DNA from: an uncultured Poribacteria bacterium
GTDB taxonomy: Bacteria; Poribacteria; WGA-4E; PCPOR2b
Length of the DNA: 64,000 bases
NCBI GenBank assembly: GCA_958296125.1
Contig: OY282444.1
Coordinates: 1,353,176 to 1,417,175, forward strand
Direction of reading: 5' to 3'
The notes beneath the pieces are model-generated. The model searched no databases, had not been told where the DNA came from, and worked only from the letters and a program-made list of their open reading frames with translations. A program made the position numbers and the translations under genes. This document shows positions 35,505 through 44,317 of the stretch, one piece after another. Positions within the stretch are counted from its first letter, which is position 1. Every line of letters starts with the position of its first letter.

Positions 35505-36163
35505 CTGCCCGCCTCCAGTTCAAAACGCCGTTCAAAGCGAGATGCGAGTTCTAGGTTGTGAGTCACCACAATCAGAATGTTCTGCTCGGCTTGGTGTAGT
35601 TCAAATAACAAGGCAGATACCCCATCTGCGGTAGCGCGATCGAGGTTACCTGTAGGTTCATCACAGAGGATGAGACTGGGCTGGTTGATAAGGGCACGCG
35701 CCACTGCCACTCGCTGCCGCTCGCCGCCGGCGAGCTCGGCGGGCCGATGACTCAAACGGTGGGCAAGCCCGACCCGTTCAAGGAGTTCGCGCGCGCGTTT
35801 TTCGGCATCCCCATCGTAGCTTTTGAAAGCCATCGTGGGGATTAGTACGTTTTCCCAGACCGAATACTGCGGCAACAGATGGTGATCTTGAAAGACAAAG
35901 CCGATGCCCCGATTCCGAAATCTGGCAAGCTGTGGCTCTGTCAACCCGAACGGATCCGCGCCGTTAATCTCAATCTGTCCCGACGAGGGTCGCTCTAATG
36001 TACCGATCAGGTGCAGCAGCGTACTTTTCCCAGATCCAGAGGGGCCGGTGATCGCAAGGGATTCGCCCTGCGCCATTTCAAACGAAACACCACGAAGCAC
36101 TTCAACCGGTTGCGTTTCCGCACCAAAGTTTTTATAGATGTCGGATACTTTGAGGGAGTTCAT
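35489..36163 (-). CDS. ABC transporter ATP-binding protein (LolD/MacB type)
   Basis: A 224-residue ATPase that powers the FtsX-type permease encoded downstream. It shows Walker [14 protein letters not shown], the Q loop [12 protein letters not shown], signature [15 protein letters not shown], Walker [13 protein letters not shown] and the H loop VVTHN. LolD-like ATPases of this size energise lipoprotein release or macrolide/peptide efflux. The stop lies within the permease gene (35489-35504), so the two are translationally coupled. The signature reads LAGGE in place of the usual LSGGQ, as is common in this subfamily. Confidence 0.95.
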   Translation of the reverse strand: MNSLKVSDIYKNFGAETQPVEVLRGVSFEMAQGESLAITGPSGSGKSTLLHLIGTLERPSSGQIEINGADPFGLTEPQLARFRNRGIGFVFQDHHLLPQYSVWENVLIPTMAFKSYDGDAEKRARELLERVGLAHRLSHRPAELAGGERQRVAVARALINQPSLILCDEPTGNLDRATADGVSALLFELHQAEQNILIVVTHNLELASRFERRFELEAGRCAEV

Positions 36164-36197
36164 TGGTCCATTAGTTCATTAATGAAACAAATGTGTT

Positions 36198-36683
36198 TTA
36201 GGTTTCATGGTCTGCGGCTTCGATCTGATCCGCGATAAAATCCGGTATCGGGATGGCTCTCAGTTTTTCGCCGGGGTTGCAGACGCAACACGCCGCTGTC
36301 AACTGACCGTGAGCAATTTCCACATCGTCTTTCATAAAAACAAATTGATAGGTGAGGGATTTGGTGCCTTTTCTAGCAACCGTCAGGTGGATTTCCAACT
36401 CATCTTCAAATTTGACAGGTTTGATATACTCACACGAGGCTGCCAGTCGGGGCCAACCAATTTTGTTTCCCTCCCATTCTGTGGCGACACTTGTTCCCAA
36501 TGAACGCAGAAATTCGTGTTCGGCAGATTCCATGAAAACGAAGAACCGTGTGAAGTGAACGATGCCCGCCATGTCGGTATCGGAAAATTCTATTCGGCGT
36601 TTTGTGTGATATTCGTGTGGCATGGTGTTGTGAAATGTGAGGTAACATCTAAGTTCAATACCGCTTCTAGCTGTTTCATTCAC
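36198..36683 (-). CDS. Acyl-CoA thioesterase of the 4-hydroxybenzoyl-CoA/YbgC hot-dog family
   Basis: Hydrolyses an acyl-CoA to acid and CoA, substrate unknown. The family motif is clear: RRIEFSDTDMAGIVHFTRFFVFMESAEHEFL, with the catalytic Asp in FSDTD, then CEYIKPVKFEDELEIHL. The length of 161 residues assumes the GTG at 36683, which has GGAG four bases upstream inside the end of the TPR gene; the ATG at 36623 (MPHEYHTKRR) would give the usual family size of about 141 and cannot be excluded. It overlaps the TPR gene by 8 bases at its 5' end and lies 34 bases before the ABC ATPase gene. Confidence 0.88.
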   Translation of the reverse strand: MNETARSGIELRCYLTFHNTMPHEYHTKRRIEFSDTDMAGIVHFTRFFVFMESAEHEFLRSLGTSVATEWEGNKIGWPRLAASCEYIKPVKFEDELEIHLTVARKGTKSLTYQFVFMKDDVEIAHGQLTAACCVCNPGEKLRAIPIPDFIADQIEAADHET

Positions 36684-37581
36684 TCAACTCCAGATTCAAT
36701 TTCCCCATTGCTTCCTGTGCAATCTTCGAGCCCGGCTGAAGTGCGATGACCTTTTCGTAATCGGCGTGGGCTTCGTCGTAGTGTCCCAATCGTTGATATG
36801 CAGATGCCCTGCGGAAGTAGATCGGTGCCAACGTCGGATGCTCTTCTCCCCAACCCTGAATCTCATCGGTTGAAAACTGAACGACTTTGTGATAGTCAGA
36901 TTTCGCTGCCTCTGGTTGATTTAATCGGAGATAGGTATCGCCCCGGCGAAGATACGCCTCCGCAAACACAGGCTCAATTTCGATTGCCTTGTCAAGGTCC
37001 GCGAGGGTCAGTTGATCTTCGCCCATCCGCGCGTAGGCACTCCCCCGGTAATAGTAGGCTGCGGCACCGGGTTTGCGTTTAATGACCGCCCCATAATCTA
37101 CAAGCGCGCGCTGCGTATCTCCCATCTCCAAATAGGTTTCTGCTCGCTTCCATGTCACAAATCCTGCCCATCTTTTTTCTAAAGATGCCGTGTAATCTGT
37201 GATCGCGTGCTGATAATCGCCCAAGGCGCGCTGGGCATCCCCGCGACTGTAGTAGGCATCGGCTGCATATCGATTCAGGCTCAGTGTCTGCGTATAATCC
37301 TCAATCGCTTTTGGATATTCACCCAAGCGATAGTAAGCGAGTCCACGTTTGATGTAAGCTTCTGCGTATTTCGGGTTGATTTCAATCGCACGGGTGAAGG
37401 CGGAGGCCGCGCTGCGGTTATCACGGTTTGTTTGTCGTCCTAGGAGTTCTGTCCCTGTGACAACGAACTGGAGTGCCTTCGGGTCTTCCCTTTTCAGCCT
37501 ATCCCAACTCACGAATCGGGAGGCGATGAGGGTGCAGGCAATGAGCAGCGGTAACATGACGTAGAGTAATAAACGCGACAT
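36676..37581 (-). CDS. Membrane-anchored TPR-repeat protein
   Basis: A 301-residue protein with an N-terminal membrane or signal helix (LLLYVMLPLLIACTLIASRF) and then at least six tetratricopeptide repeats. The repeats have the usual A-x-x-x-R-x-x-A-Y and P-x-A-x-x-D-Y spacing, for example YAEAYIKRGLAYYRLGEYPK, YADAYYSRGDAQRALGDYQH and YFRRASAYQRLGHYDEAHAD. TPR arrays bind partner proteins, so a scaffold role at the envelope is likely; no enzyme domain is seen. The open frame also has an earlier TTG start at 37599; I prefer the ATG at 37581. Confidence 0.85.
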   Translation of the reverse strand: MSRLLLYVMLPLLIACTLIASRFVSWDRLKREDPKALQFVVTGTELLGRQTNRDNRSAASAFTRAIEINPKYAEAYIKRGLAYYRLGEYPKAIEDYTQTLSLNRYAADAYYSRGDAQRALGDYQHAITDYTASLEKRWAGFVTWKRAETYLEMGDTQRALVDYGAVIKRKPGAAAYYYRGSAYARMGEDQLTLADLDKAIEIEPVFAEAYLRRGDTYLRLNQPEAAKSDYHKVVQFSTDEIQGWGEEHPTLAPIYFRRASAYQRLGHYDEAHADYEKVIALQPGSKIAQEAMGKLNLELSE

Positions 37582-37623
37582 AGACAGTCTGTTAATCAAC
37601 CTTTGTGAAACGGAATCAAGCGT

Positions 37624-38604
37624 TCAGGGACGCAATGGATGAATCTCCGCATCGTATCGCAGCTCGGTGACAGTGCTGTAGCGTTTGGAGAGATCGATGG
37701 CAAGATAGGAGCGTGCCCCCGGCGGTGCACCGTAGCCGGTTGAGAAGATGAGTTGATGCCTACCGAGTCGTGCGACACCATCCCCGATCCCTTCCTTAGG
37801 GAAAGAACCCAACGGCGTGTGTCCCACAACCAACAACCTGCCCCCAATTCTTTCAAGGAATTCAGTCGTTTGAGACGGGGTGTATCCGCTCCGCAGCACG
37901 ATTACAGGACGCCCCCAGAGCAATTCTTCAAATACCTTTTTGCTTGGGCGAACGAGGTCAGCGAGATTTTTGGCAGAACGCGATGTTCCCGCGTGGACAC
38001 CAACGAATCCATTTTTACCGACAGCGATCGTTGGGAGGTTGTTCAGGTAATCGTAATGCTCATCTGTCATCCGCTCAATGAAATTGAACTGCTTGAAGTA
38101 AGCACCGTGGACAGTCTGATAAAGTTGATCAATCATATCCCGGCGGTTGTCCGCATTCATACCGGCTTCTTTGAGCATGGCATACGCATCAGCGGACGCA
38201 AGTTCGTGATTCCCTTTGAGATAGATGAAACGTTCTTCGCCCAACTGCTGCTGCAGTTGCATGATTCGGTCGACAATTTTCACATCCCCGTAAGGCTCAA
38301 AGATTGGATCACCCGGTTTGTGATCGACCACATCGCCGAGAATCAAACCGTAGACATCTTCCCCAGCCGCAACCCGATCCACCAGTTTTGTCTGCGTCAG
38401 CCAACGATTAAAATTGCTCCACTGTGCATGAAAGTCCGTTGCAACATACACGGTGCCGCTGTCAGGTAGGACAACGAGCTCGCCATCCCGCGTGACTCGA
38501 TTCGGATAATCGGGGAGCGATTTGGCTTCTGCCGCCGCTAGGAGACTGCGACAAAGGATGGAACAATTGAACAGAATAAAAAAAAGAAATCTTAGCATCC
38601 TCAT
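37624..38604 (-). CDS. Exported metallophosphoesterase (PPP-type phosphatase)
   Basis: A 326-residue calcineurin-like phosphoesterase with an export signal (MRMLRFLFFILFNCSILCRS, ending LLAAAEA). The metal-site motifs are in order: VYVATDFHAQWSNF (D-x-H), YGLILGDVVDHKPGD (GD-x-x-D), FIYLKGNHELASA (GNHE), GVHAGTS and LLVVGHTPLGS. Together these match bacterial Shewanella-like phosphatases, which dephosphorylate proteins or small phosphoesters; the substrate is not known. Because of the signal it should act outside the cytoplasm. It lies 42 bases upstream of the TPR gene on the same strand. Confidence 0.88.
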   Translation of the reverse strand: MRMLRFLFFILFNCSILCRSLLAAAEAKSLPDYPNRVTRDGELVVLPDSGTVYVATDFHAQWSNFNRWLTQTKLVDRVAAGEDVYGLILGDVVDHKPGDPIFEPYGDVKIVDRIMQLQQQLGEERFIYLKGNHELASADAYAMLKEAGMNADNRRDMIDQLYQTVHGAYFKQFNFIERMTDEHYDYLNNLPTIAVGKNGFVGVHAGTSRSAKNLADLVRPSKKVFEELLWGRPVIVLRSGYTPSQTTEFLERIGGRLLVVGHTPLGSFPKEGIGDGVARLGRHQLIFSTGYGAPPGARSYLAIDLSKRYSTVTELRYDAEIHPLRP

Positions 38605-38612
38605 TGATTCAG

Positions 38613-39431
38613 CTACCGCGTCGTTAAATCATCTCCGAAGTTGGTGGCATCGGTCTTGCCGCGTTCAAGACATACAGCGACCACAAGCATCTCAAGGTCT
38701 TCCTGCGTATGGTTATAGATCCCGTGAGACCCTCCCAGCCGATTGGGAATCGCCGCACCTTCGTAGACCTCCTCTGTTTCATCATCGACGGTCATCCGAC
38801 CGCTGCCGTTCAGGATGATATAAGCCTCCTCGATTCGATCATGTCGATGGTAGCCGACGGAGGTGCCGGGCGGTAAGGTGGCATGACTGACGAAGCCCCA
38901 GTTGTTGCGGAAGTCCTGATGTTCCCATAGCATCCGAGCACCGATTTCGCCTCTACCCTCGTGGGACCGGCTATAGGTCAGCAGATTGCAATCAAGTCTA
39001 GCAACAGGCAGGCGATCTATCGACTCCAAGGGGGCGTTGGCACGATCATCGCCGAAATCGGTCGAATCCGGGGGGACACCGATCGCCCCAACATTGAAAT
39101 TAAACCATCGCGTCTCCGTGTCGGTGTGGTTGTAGATGGCATGAGATTCCCCTTGACGCAACGGAACGGCTGCGCCGCCGACAATCTCCGCCGTGCGACC
39201 GTTGTGCGTAAATTGGGCTGCGTTGTCAACTGTGACGAAAACTTCCTCAGAGGTGTCGTGCCGATGATGGCCGATACCGCCGCCGGGCAAAAGAACCGCG
39301 CTATGGATAAACCGCCACGGGGTTCCAAAATCATCACTTCCAAAAAGGCTCTTGAATAGGATTGACTTCGCCCCACCATGGACGCTGCTGATTTCTTCCA
39401 TCTCTTCACGTCGAGCATAAGCAATTTTCAT
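38613..39431 (-). CDS. Two-domain cupin protein
   Basis: A 272-residue protein with two cupin domains. The first has GGGIGHHRHDTSEEVFVTVDN and VPLRQGESHAIYNHTD; the second has PGTSVGYHRHDRIEEAYIIL and IPNRLGGSHGIYNHTQ. Each holds the G(X)5HXH(X)3-4E and late G(X)5-H metal-binding motifs, so both sites look able to bind a metal. Bicupins cover many roles (dioxygenases, isomerases, storage proteins) and this one cannot be narrowed. GGAG is seven bases before the ATG at 39431. It ends 9 bases before the phosphatase gene start, so they probably share a transcript. Confidence 0.85.
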   Translation of the reverse strand: MKIAYARREEMEEISSVHGGAKSILFKSLFGSDDFGTPWRFIHSAVLLPGGGIGHHRHDTSEEVFVTVDNAAQFTHNGRTAEIVGGAAVPLRQGESHAIYNHTDTETRWFNFNVGAIGVPPDSTDFGDDRANAPLESIDRLPVARLDCNLLTYSRSHEGRGEIGARMLWEHQDFRNNWGFVSHATLPPGTSVGYHRHDRIEEAYIILNGSGRMTVDDETEEVYEGAAIPNRLGGSHGIYNHTQEDLEMLVVAVCLERGKTDATNFGDDLTTR

Positions 39432-39509
39432 TTTCAGATCTCCTATCAAAAATTAGCCAGTTAAGACATAACCGTTTATCTTAACTCAAGTTGCCACCTG
39501 TCGCTCCGC

Positions 39510-39524
39510 CCCGATAAGATCGGG
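39510..39524. repeat. CCCGATAAGATCGGG palindrome with inverted-repeat element end
   Basis: A perfect 6-bp stem with an AAG loop, in the 254-base gap 39432-39685. It is preceded at 39479-39502 by TTAACTCAAGTTGCCACC, a left end of the inverted-repeat element family, and followed by ACTATAGACATATCGCTCC, which is also found inside the element at 43941-44230. This region may be a decayed member of that family. Confidence 0.5.
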
Positions 39525-39685
39525 TCCGTTCCAAGACCAGGGATTTAAAACTGGCGCGCGGGGATTGGACACATCGGGATACTATAGACATATCGCTCCG
39601 TATGACCCGGCATGATGAAAGCCCATTGCTAGGTCATTGCGAAAGGTTGAACATTTGACGGGCGAGGAACCCCCGACCCTACAAG

Positions 39686-40396
39686 TTAATCCAGAGTTTC
39701 GCCCGGCTGGAGCGCGACGATTTCAACCGCTTGATCTTTGGTTAACTCGCGTAGTGCGTCCGGCGTTCCAGTCAGGAGCGGGAATGTCGCGTAATGTATG
39801 GGAACAATCGCAGGTATATTGAGCAACTGTGCCGCATAGGCAGCCTCACGTGGGCCCATCGTGAAGTGGTCGCCTATTGGCAAGAGGGCGAGATCCGGCT
39901 GATAGATTTCACCGATAATTCGCATATCGCCAAACACATTCGTATCACCCGCGTGGTAAATTTTATACCCATTTGAAAACTCAAGGATATACCCCGCAGG
40001 TTCACCGAGATAGACGATTGTGCCATCCTCCTCCGTGAAACTGCTGCTATGGTTGGCTGTTACCATAGTTGCGCGTTGCCCACTGATCGAAACGGTGCCC
40101 CCTTTGTTCATCCCAATTACGTTTTCGACACCTTTACTACCGAGCCAATTACTGATTTCGACGATCGCCACGACAGTCGGTGAATGCTGCTTCGCAAGGT
40201 CAACAGCGTCGCCGATGTGGTCGGCGTGCCCGTGTGTGATGAGTATAGCATCGAGTTTGTCAAACGTTTTAAGGGCATCTGGGCATGACGGATTATTGGT
40301 TACCCACGGATCTATTAAAAGCGTCTGTCCCTCAAATTCAATCTTAAAGGTTGAATGTCCGAGCCATGTCAGTTGAATTTCGTTATTCAGCTTCAT
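39686..40396 (-). CDS. UPF0173 metal-dependent hydrolase (metallo-beta-lactamase fold)
   Basis: A 236-residue protein of the UPF0173 (YtkL-like) group of the metallo-beta-lactamase superfamily. The metal motif ILITHGHADHIGD matches HxHxDH, with further ligands expected in VTANHSSSF, HAGDTNVFGDM and IPIHYATFPLL. LTWLGHSTFKIEFEGQTLLI is the family N-terminus. The fold supports a zinc-dependent hydrolase, natural substrate unknown. GGGAGG lies six bases before the ATG at 40396. Confidence 0.92.
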   Translation of the reverse strand: MKLNNEIQLTWLGHSTFKIEFEGQTLLIDPWVTNNPSCPDALKTFDKLDAILITHGHADHIGDAVDLAKQHSPTVVAIVEISNWLGSKGVENVIGMNKGGTVSISGQRATMVTANHSSSFTEEDGTIVYLGEPAGYILEFSNGYKIYHAGDTNVFGDMRIIGEIYQPDLALLPIGDHFTMGPREAAYAAQLLNIPAIVPIHYATFPLLTGTPDALRELTKDQAVEIVALQPGETLD

Positions 40397-40439
40397 CTGC
40401 TTCCTCCCTGTATGATATGGGCTTATAGTTAGGTGAGCC

Positions 40440-40616
40440 TATTATAATTTGAGTTGTTACCTGTTGCCTAGGTGCCTATTTGAATTGTGAAACGTAATGC
40501 GTAAGCCTTCCATTCTCAATGCACAGTAGGAGGCGCGCTCTACCATGCTGCAATTTGCACAAAGGTTACAGCATACGGAGTAGGCCTACTGCTAGCAACT
40601 TGAGCTTATTATACAA
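40440..40616. mobile_element. Intergenic inverted-repeat element with GCATACGGAGTAGGC hairpin
   Basis: Left end TATAATTTGAGTTGTTACC (from about 40443) and right end GCTAGCAACTTGAGCTTATT (40591-40610) are imperfect inverted repeats. The hairpin copy at 40570-40586 (AGCATACGGAGTAGGCC) lies just inside the right end, and a GTGAAACGTAATGCG repeat lies in the middle (about 40486-40500). It is non-coding. Confidence 0.6.
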
Positions 40617-40647
40617 AAGCCGCCCTTTCTTTGCAAGCATATTGTCG

Positions 40648-40676
40648 TTGACTTGAATTAACATATCTGCTATAAT
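40648..40676 (+). promoter_or_regulatory. Consensus-like promoter before the FAH-family gene
   Basis: TTGACT (40648-40653), a 17-base spacer and TATAAT (40671-40676). Transcription would start near 40683, leaving a long leader before the ATG at 40881. Confidence 0.75.
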
Positions 40677-40792
40677 TCCCTTGTCATAATAACGCAAATT
40701 GCCAGCTAATGCCACAACGCGCTGTCGTGGACTTCACAGTTGATTGGCTTGAGGAGAATAGAGGGAAGAGAACCGAATTTTAACCGATCTAC

Positions 40793-40823
40793 ACGCACCT
40801 CTGCTGCAAAGGTGCGTTTTGGC
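40793..40823 (+). terminator. Terminator-like hairpin in the FAH leader
   Basis: An 8-bp stem ACGCACCT/AGGTGCGT (40793-40800 with 40810-40817) with loop CTGCTGCAA, followed by TTTTGGCTTT. Placed between promoter and gene it could act as an attenuator or end a short RNA. Confidence 0.5.
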
Positions 40824-40880
40824 TTTGTAGTTTAGATTTGTAGCTGACTTCAATCCGCAAAAATGATCAAAGGAGATCCT

Positions 40881-41807
40881 ATGAAATTAGTAAGTTTCCA
40901 GAGTTCCGATGGGCCTAAGCTGGGTGCTTCAATCAATGATAAGGTCTTAGACCTGCAAGCCACCTATCAAGCGGCAGTCATAGATGACGCATTGCCTGCG
41001 CTCTTGAGTGGTATGGTTCCGTTTCTCGAAGGCGGCGGGAGAGCATTTGATGCCGCTACACATGCAATCAATGTGGCGGCGGAAAATCCGGAGAAAGCGG
41101 TTTGGAGCACAGATCCGCTCCTGTCACCGATTCCCAATCCTAAAAAACTATTGCTGCTCGCCGGGAACTACGCCTCGCATATTGAGGAAGGTGGCGGGAC
41201 CGCCTTGAGCCGGTTGGAAACAACGCCGCGCGTTTTCATGAAACCGCCGACCACAACCATAGTCGCCCATGAACAACCGATTATCATTCCCCCCAACGGT
41301 GTTTTTACCGACTGGGAAGCGGAGATTGGCATTGTCATCGGTAAACGCGGGAAATTCATCTCCGCTGATGACGCTTACGATTATGTAGCGGGATACACCG
41401 CGGTCAACGATGTTTCGGAGCGTGAGCTGAAAGTGAAGGATAGTCGCGTAGATCGTGACGGCGACGAATGGTTTGATTGGCTCAATGGGAAGTGGTTCGA
41501 TACGTTTGCGCCAGTCGGTCCATGTCTGACAACAAAGGATGACATCCCGGATCCGCACAATTTGCGTATCGCCTGTCGCGTCAACGGCGAAACCAAGCAG
41601 GATGCCAATACGGGACACATGATCTTTAACTGCGCGGAAATCGTGGAATTCACTTCAACGCTGGTCACACTTGAACCGGGCGATATTATCTCAACAGGTA
41701 CACCCGCAGGCGTTGGACACCCCGATCAGAAACTGGTTGATGGGGATGTCGTTGAAGTCGAAATTGAGAAGATCGGTGTTTTGAGAAATCCCGTTGTTCA
41801 GGGATGA
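40881..41807 (+). CDS. Fumarylacetoacetate hydrolase (FAH) family protein
   Basis: A 308-residue protein of the FAH superfamily, which cleaves or isomerises diketo acids in aromatic or sugar-acid catabolism. Visible are KKLLLLAGNYASHIEEGG, MKPPTTTIVAHEQPIIIPP and the metal site DWEAEIGIVIGKRGKFIS (Glu-x-Glu). These are followed by GYTAVNDVSERELK, FDTFAPVGPCLTT, and a C-terminal LEPGDIISTGTPAGVGH with VDGDVVEVEIEKIG. The ATG at 40881 has AAAGGAG five bases upstream; an earlier in-frame ATG at 40863 has none. Likely a hydratase/hydrolase or decarboxylase/isomerase of HpaG/2-keto-3-deoxy type; the substrate is not determined. Confidence 0.92.
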   Translation: MKLVSFQSSDGPKLGASINDKVLDLQATYQAAVIDDALPALLSGMVPFLEGGGRAFDAATHAINVAAENPEKAVWSTDPLLSPIPNPKKLLLLAGNYASHIEEGGGTALSRLETTPRVFMKPPTTTIVAHEQPIIIPPNGVFTDWEAEIGIVIGKRGKFISADDAYDYVAGYTAVNDVSERELKVKDSRVDRDGDEWFDWLNGKWFDTFAPVGPCLTTKDDIPDPHNLRIACRVNGETKQDANTGHMIFNCAEIVEFTSTLVTLEPGDIISTGTPAGVGHPDQKLVDGDVVEVEIEKIGVLRNPVVQG

Positions 41808-41844
41808 CAGGAGCGTTTCTGCTCATATTAAGAAATCGTGCAAC

Positions 41845-41877
41845 AGAAGCCGAGTTTCTGCCAAAAACTCGGCTTCT
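41845..41877 (+). terminator. Strong hairpin after the FAH-family gene
   Basis: A perfect 13-bp stem AGAAGCCGAGTTT/AAACTCGGCTTCT with a 7-base loop, 38 bases after the stop. No T tract follows, but its strength and place suggest a transcript end. The sequence is of a kind that recurs widely in some genomes, so it may also be a repeat. Confidence 0.55.
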
Positions 41878-42010
41878 CTCCATGCAAATCAATCTAGTCA
41901 ACGAAGCGGATGGTGATTCGGAAGTAGATTAATCATCTTTCTCTGAATCGGTCAAAAAACGGAAAACTAAATAGCCCTAACATTTCACTTTTGAATGAAG
42001 GGGGACTGTA

Positions 42011-43207
42011 ATGTCCGAGCGCAAGAAGATAGCAGCCATCATTACTACATACTTTCCACTGTCTCACGCAGATGTAATCGCCACAAAGTATATGAAGGGA
42101 TTTCCAACCGATGAGGGGCTGCGGCAGCCACGTGTCGATTTGGTTTCGATCTATCTGGATCAAGTCGATCCACGGGACATCGGACGTGAACTTGCCGAAT
42201 CACACGGCATCCCGATCTATCCGAGTATCCGTCAGGCGTTGACGCTTGGGGGAAATGAACTCGCTGTTGACGGTGTCCTCCTGATTGGCGAGCACGGCGA
42301 TTATCCATACAATGAACTTGAGCAACACATGTATCCGCGCCGTTATCTGTTCGAGCAGATCTGCGGTGGCTTCGCATCAAGGGGGCGTTCAGTCCCCGTT
42401 TTCTGCGACAAACATCTCTCGTATAATTGGACGGATGCCAAATGGATGTATGACCGCGCCAAGGGGCTGAATGTCCCTTTTATGGCGGGTTCATCCCTGC
42501 CGACCTGCTGGCGGAATCCGTTTCTTGAGTACGACCTTGACACCCCGCTAGAGACCGCAATCGGAATAGGCTATGGCGGCATCGAGTCCTACGGTTTCCA
42601 TGCCTTGGAAACGCTACAGTGCATGATCGAGCGACGCACCGGTGGAGAGTCCGGTGTAATTGCTGTCCAATGTTTGGAAGGGGATGTGGTCTGGCAGGCG
42701 GGAGCAGAAGGGCATTGGTCCCCCGAATTGGCGAGTGCGGCGTGTGCGCCAATCCCTGATAAGCCAGAGGGGAAGCCGGAAGACCATTGCGAAAATCCTG
42801 CCGTTTTTCTACTCGAGCACAGCGATGGGTTCAGGTCAGCGGTGTTGATGTTGAATGGCTACACCAGCGACTTCGCCTATGCAGGACAGACTAACGGCGA
42901 GATTCAAGGTGTCCAGTTTTGTCTACAAGGCGGGGGTCCCCATGCACATTTTAGCTATCTCAGTCTCAACATCGAAGAGATGTTCCTCACAGGGGTTCCC
43001 CAATATCCCGTTGAGCGGACGCTGCTGACGACCGGTGTTTTGGACGCGGCGATGCGCTCAAGGTATCAGGGACATATCCGCATAGAAACGCCACACTTGG
43101 CAAATCTCTCTTATCGTTCTTACGAACAGCTGCCGATTCGACCGACGGGGCCGCGCCCTAGCGGATCGACACTAGACCCTTGGCCCCCGGATGCGCTGGA
43201 TAGCTAA
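42011..43207 (+). CDS. Conserved protein of unknown function
   Basis: A 398-residue cytoplasmic protein beginning KKIAAIITTYFPLSHADVIA. No signal peptide, membrane helix or catalytic motif of a family I can name is visible. Notable segments are DGVLLIGEHGDYPYNELEQH (an acidic, His-containing loop), RSVPVFCDKHLSYNWTDAKW, PFMAGSSLPTCWRNP and GGIESYGFHALETLQCM. Their spacing resembles the N-terminal part of Gfo/Idh/MocA-like dehydrogenases in some uncultured bacteria and Planctomycetes, but the dinucleotide motif is not convincing. GGGGG lies upstream of the ATG. It is preceded by a repeat tail and followed convergently by the MIP channel gene. Confidence 0.65.
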   Translation: MSERKKIAAIITTYFPLSHADVIATKYMKGFPTDEGLRQPRVDLVSIYLDQVDPRDIGRELAESHGIPIYPSIRQALTLGGNELAVDGVLLIGEHGDYPYNELEQHMYPRRYLFEQICGGFASRGRSVPVFCDKHLSYNWTDAKWMYDRAKGLNVPFMAGSSLPTCWRNPFLEYDLDTPLETAIGIGYGGIESYGFHALETLQCMIERRTGGESGVIAVQCLEGDVVWQAGAEGHWSPELASAACAPIPDKPEGKPEDHCENPAVFLLEHSDGFRSAVLMLNGYTSDFAYAGQTNGEIQGVQFCLQGGGPHAHFSYLSLNIEEMFLTGVPQYPVERTLLTTGVLDAAMRSRYQGHIRIETPHLANLSYRSYEQLPIRPTGPRPSGSTLDPWPPDALDS

Positions 43208-43222
43208 AGCGATAGAAATCTA

Positions 43223-43915
43223 TCAACCTTCACCACGCTTCGCTGTCACCGCTTTGAAGGCCAGCACGGCGAGCACCGCACCGATAATCTGCATCAGGAT
43301 AAACACCGCGCCATCCAAAGGAGTTACACCCGCCGCTGCGTAGGTGAACATCCGTGCAAAGGTGACTTGCGGATTGGCGAACATGGTGCTTGATGTCGCA
43401 ATCAACTGTCCTCCAACCAACATGCCAACCACTAAGGATATCTTATCCGATTGACTATGCACTAAAAGGAGAATTGCAAGAACGAGAATAAAGGTGCATA
43501 GAATCTCCGAAAAATAGTTCCCTCCCGTGCGTGTTACCTCAGAAACAGCGATCAGTTTGGGAATTTTATGATAGAACATCAGATGCGAAAAGACTGTTCC
43601 TGTCAATCCACCGGCGACCTGCGTTAAAATATAGATTAACGCCCGTTTCCAACTTATTTTACCTCCAAGCACCATTGCAAGGCTTACTGCGGGATTGAAA
43701 TGGGCACCGCTGATGGGACCAAATATCTCAACGAGGGTGAAAAGAATAAACCCAATGGCAATGCCACCAGCCAGGATCGTCAGACCGATTCCGGCTTCTA
43801 GTGCTTGATGGAAAAGGATAATCGGCGAGATCGCCGCCATAACGAGGAACAGTGATCCCAAATACTCACTCAGAATTTGAGAACCAATTGTATATTCTGT
43901 TTGTTTTGATGCCAT
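43223..43915 (-). CDS. MIP family channel (aquaporin/glycerol facilitator) with NPA/NPQ motifs
   Basis: A 230-residue six-helix membrane channel for water, glycerol or other small neutral solutes. The first pore half-helix reads GAHFNPAVSLAM (Asn74-Pro-Ala). The second reads MFANPQVTFARMFT (Asn181-Pro-Gln), so the second NPA box is NPQ, while the Arg of the selectivity filter (Arg188) is kept. Altered second boxes are known in several bacterial and plant MIPs and can change selectivity. AAGGAGG lies seven bases before the ATG at 43915. It does not sit with a glycerol kinase here, so the solute is open. Confidence 0.9.
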   Translation of the reverse strand: MASKQTEYTIGSQILSEYLGSLFLVMAAISPIILFHQALEAGIGLTILAGGIAIGFILFTLVEIFGPISGAHFNPAVSLAMVLGGKISWKRALIYILTQVAGGLTGTVFSHLMFYHKIPKLIAVSEVTRTGGNYFSEILCTFILVLAILLLVHSQSDKISLVVGMLVGGQLIATSSTMFANPQVTFARMFTYAAAGVTPLDGAVFILMQIIGAVLAVLAFKAVTAKRGEG

Positions 43916-43940
43916 TTGATACCTCCTTCTGTCTTTATTG

Positions 43941-44230
43941 TTAATTTTAACTCAAATTGCTACCGGTCTTATAATGCTATACATCTGGCGCAGATACCCA
44001 GAAACTCATCAGACGATTCGAGTACTCCGTCAGATAAATGTTAATGTCCCCGCTTGCTGCCGTTCAGCTCAACCTACACCTATACATATAGTGCTCCTCT
44101 GGAGCGCGGAGATTCAACCTATTGCCCTTCTATAGACCTATCGCTCCTCTGGAACAATAGGTAGAGCCCTTCAGCTTTAACAGAAAACCGATAGCATTTC
44201 AATAACTAGCAACTTGCGTTAATCTTAATC
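43941..44230. mobile_element. Intergenic inverted-repeat element, 290 bases
   Basis: Left end TTAATTTTAACTCAAATTGC (43941-43960) and right end GCAACTTGCGTTAATCTTAA (about 44210-44228) pair as imperfect inverted repeats over about 22 bases. The interior has two short related units, CTATACATATAGTGCTCCTC and CTATAGACCTATCGCTCCTC. There is no ORF. The left end overlaps the upstream leader of the MIP gene. Confidence 0.65.
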
Positions 44231-44317
44231 TGATTCCAATCGTCTCATTTATAGAGCAGTTTTCCTATTATACTGAGTTCTGGAAAAATTGTCAAAGTAA
44301 AAGATTGGCACGGTCTA

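Larger units (their letters stand above)
40617..40880 (+). other. Promoter-leader region of the FAH-family gene
   Basis: After the inverted-repeat element this stretch holds the promoter at 40648-40676 and an approximately 200-base leader with the terminator-like hairpin at 40793-40823. Another weaker hairpin (CCAC ... GTGG) lies near 40711-40729. No protein gene is seen and I do not recognise a known riboswitch. Confidence 0.5.
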
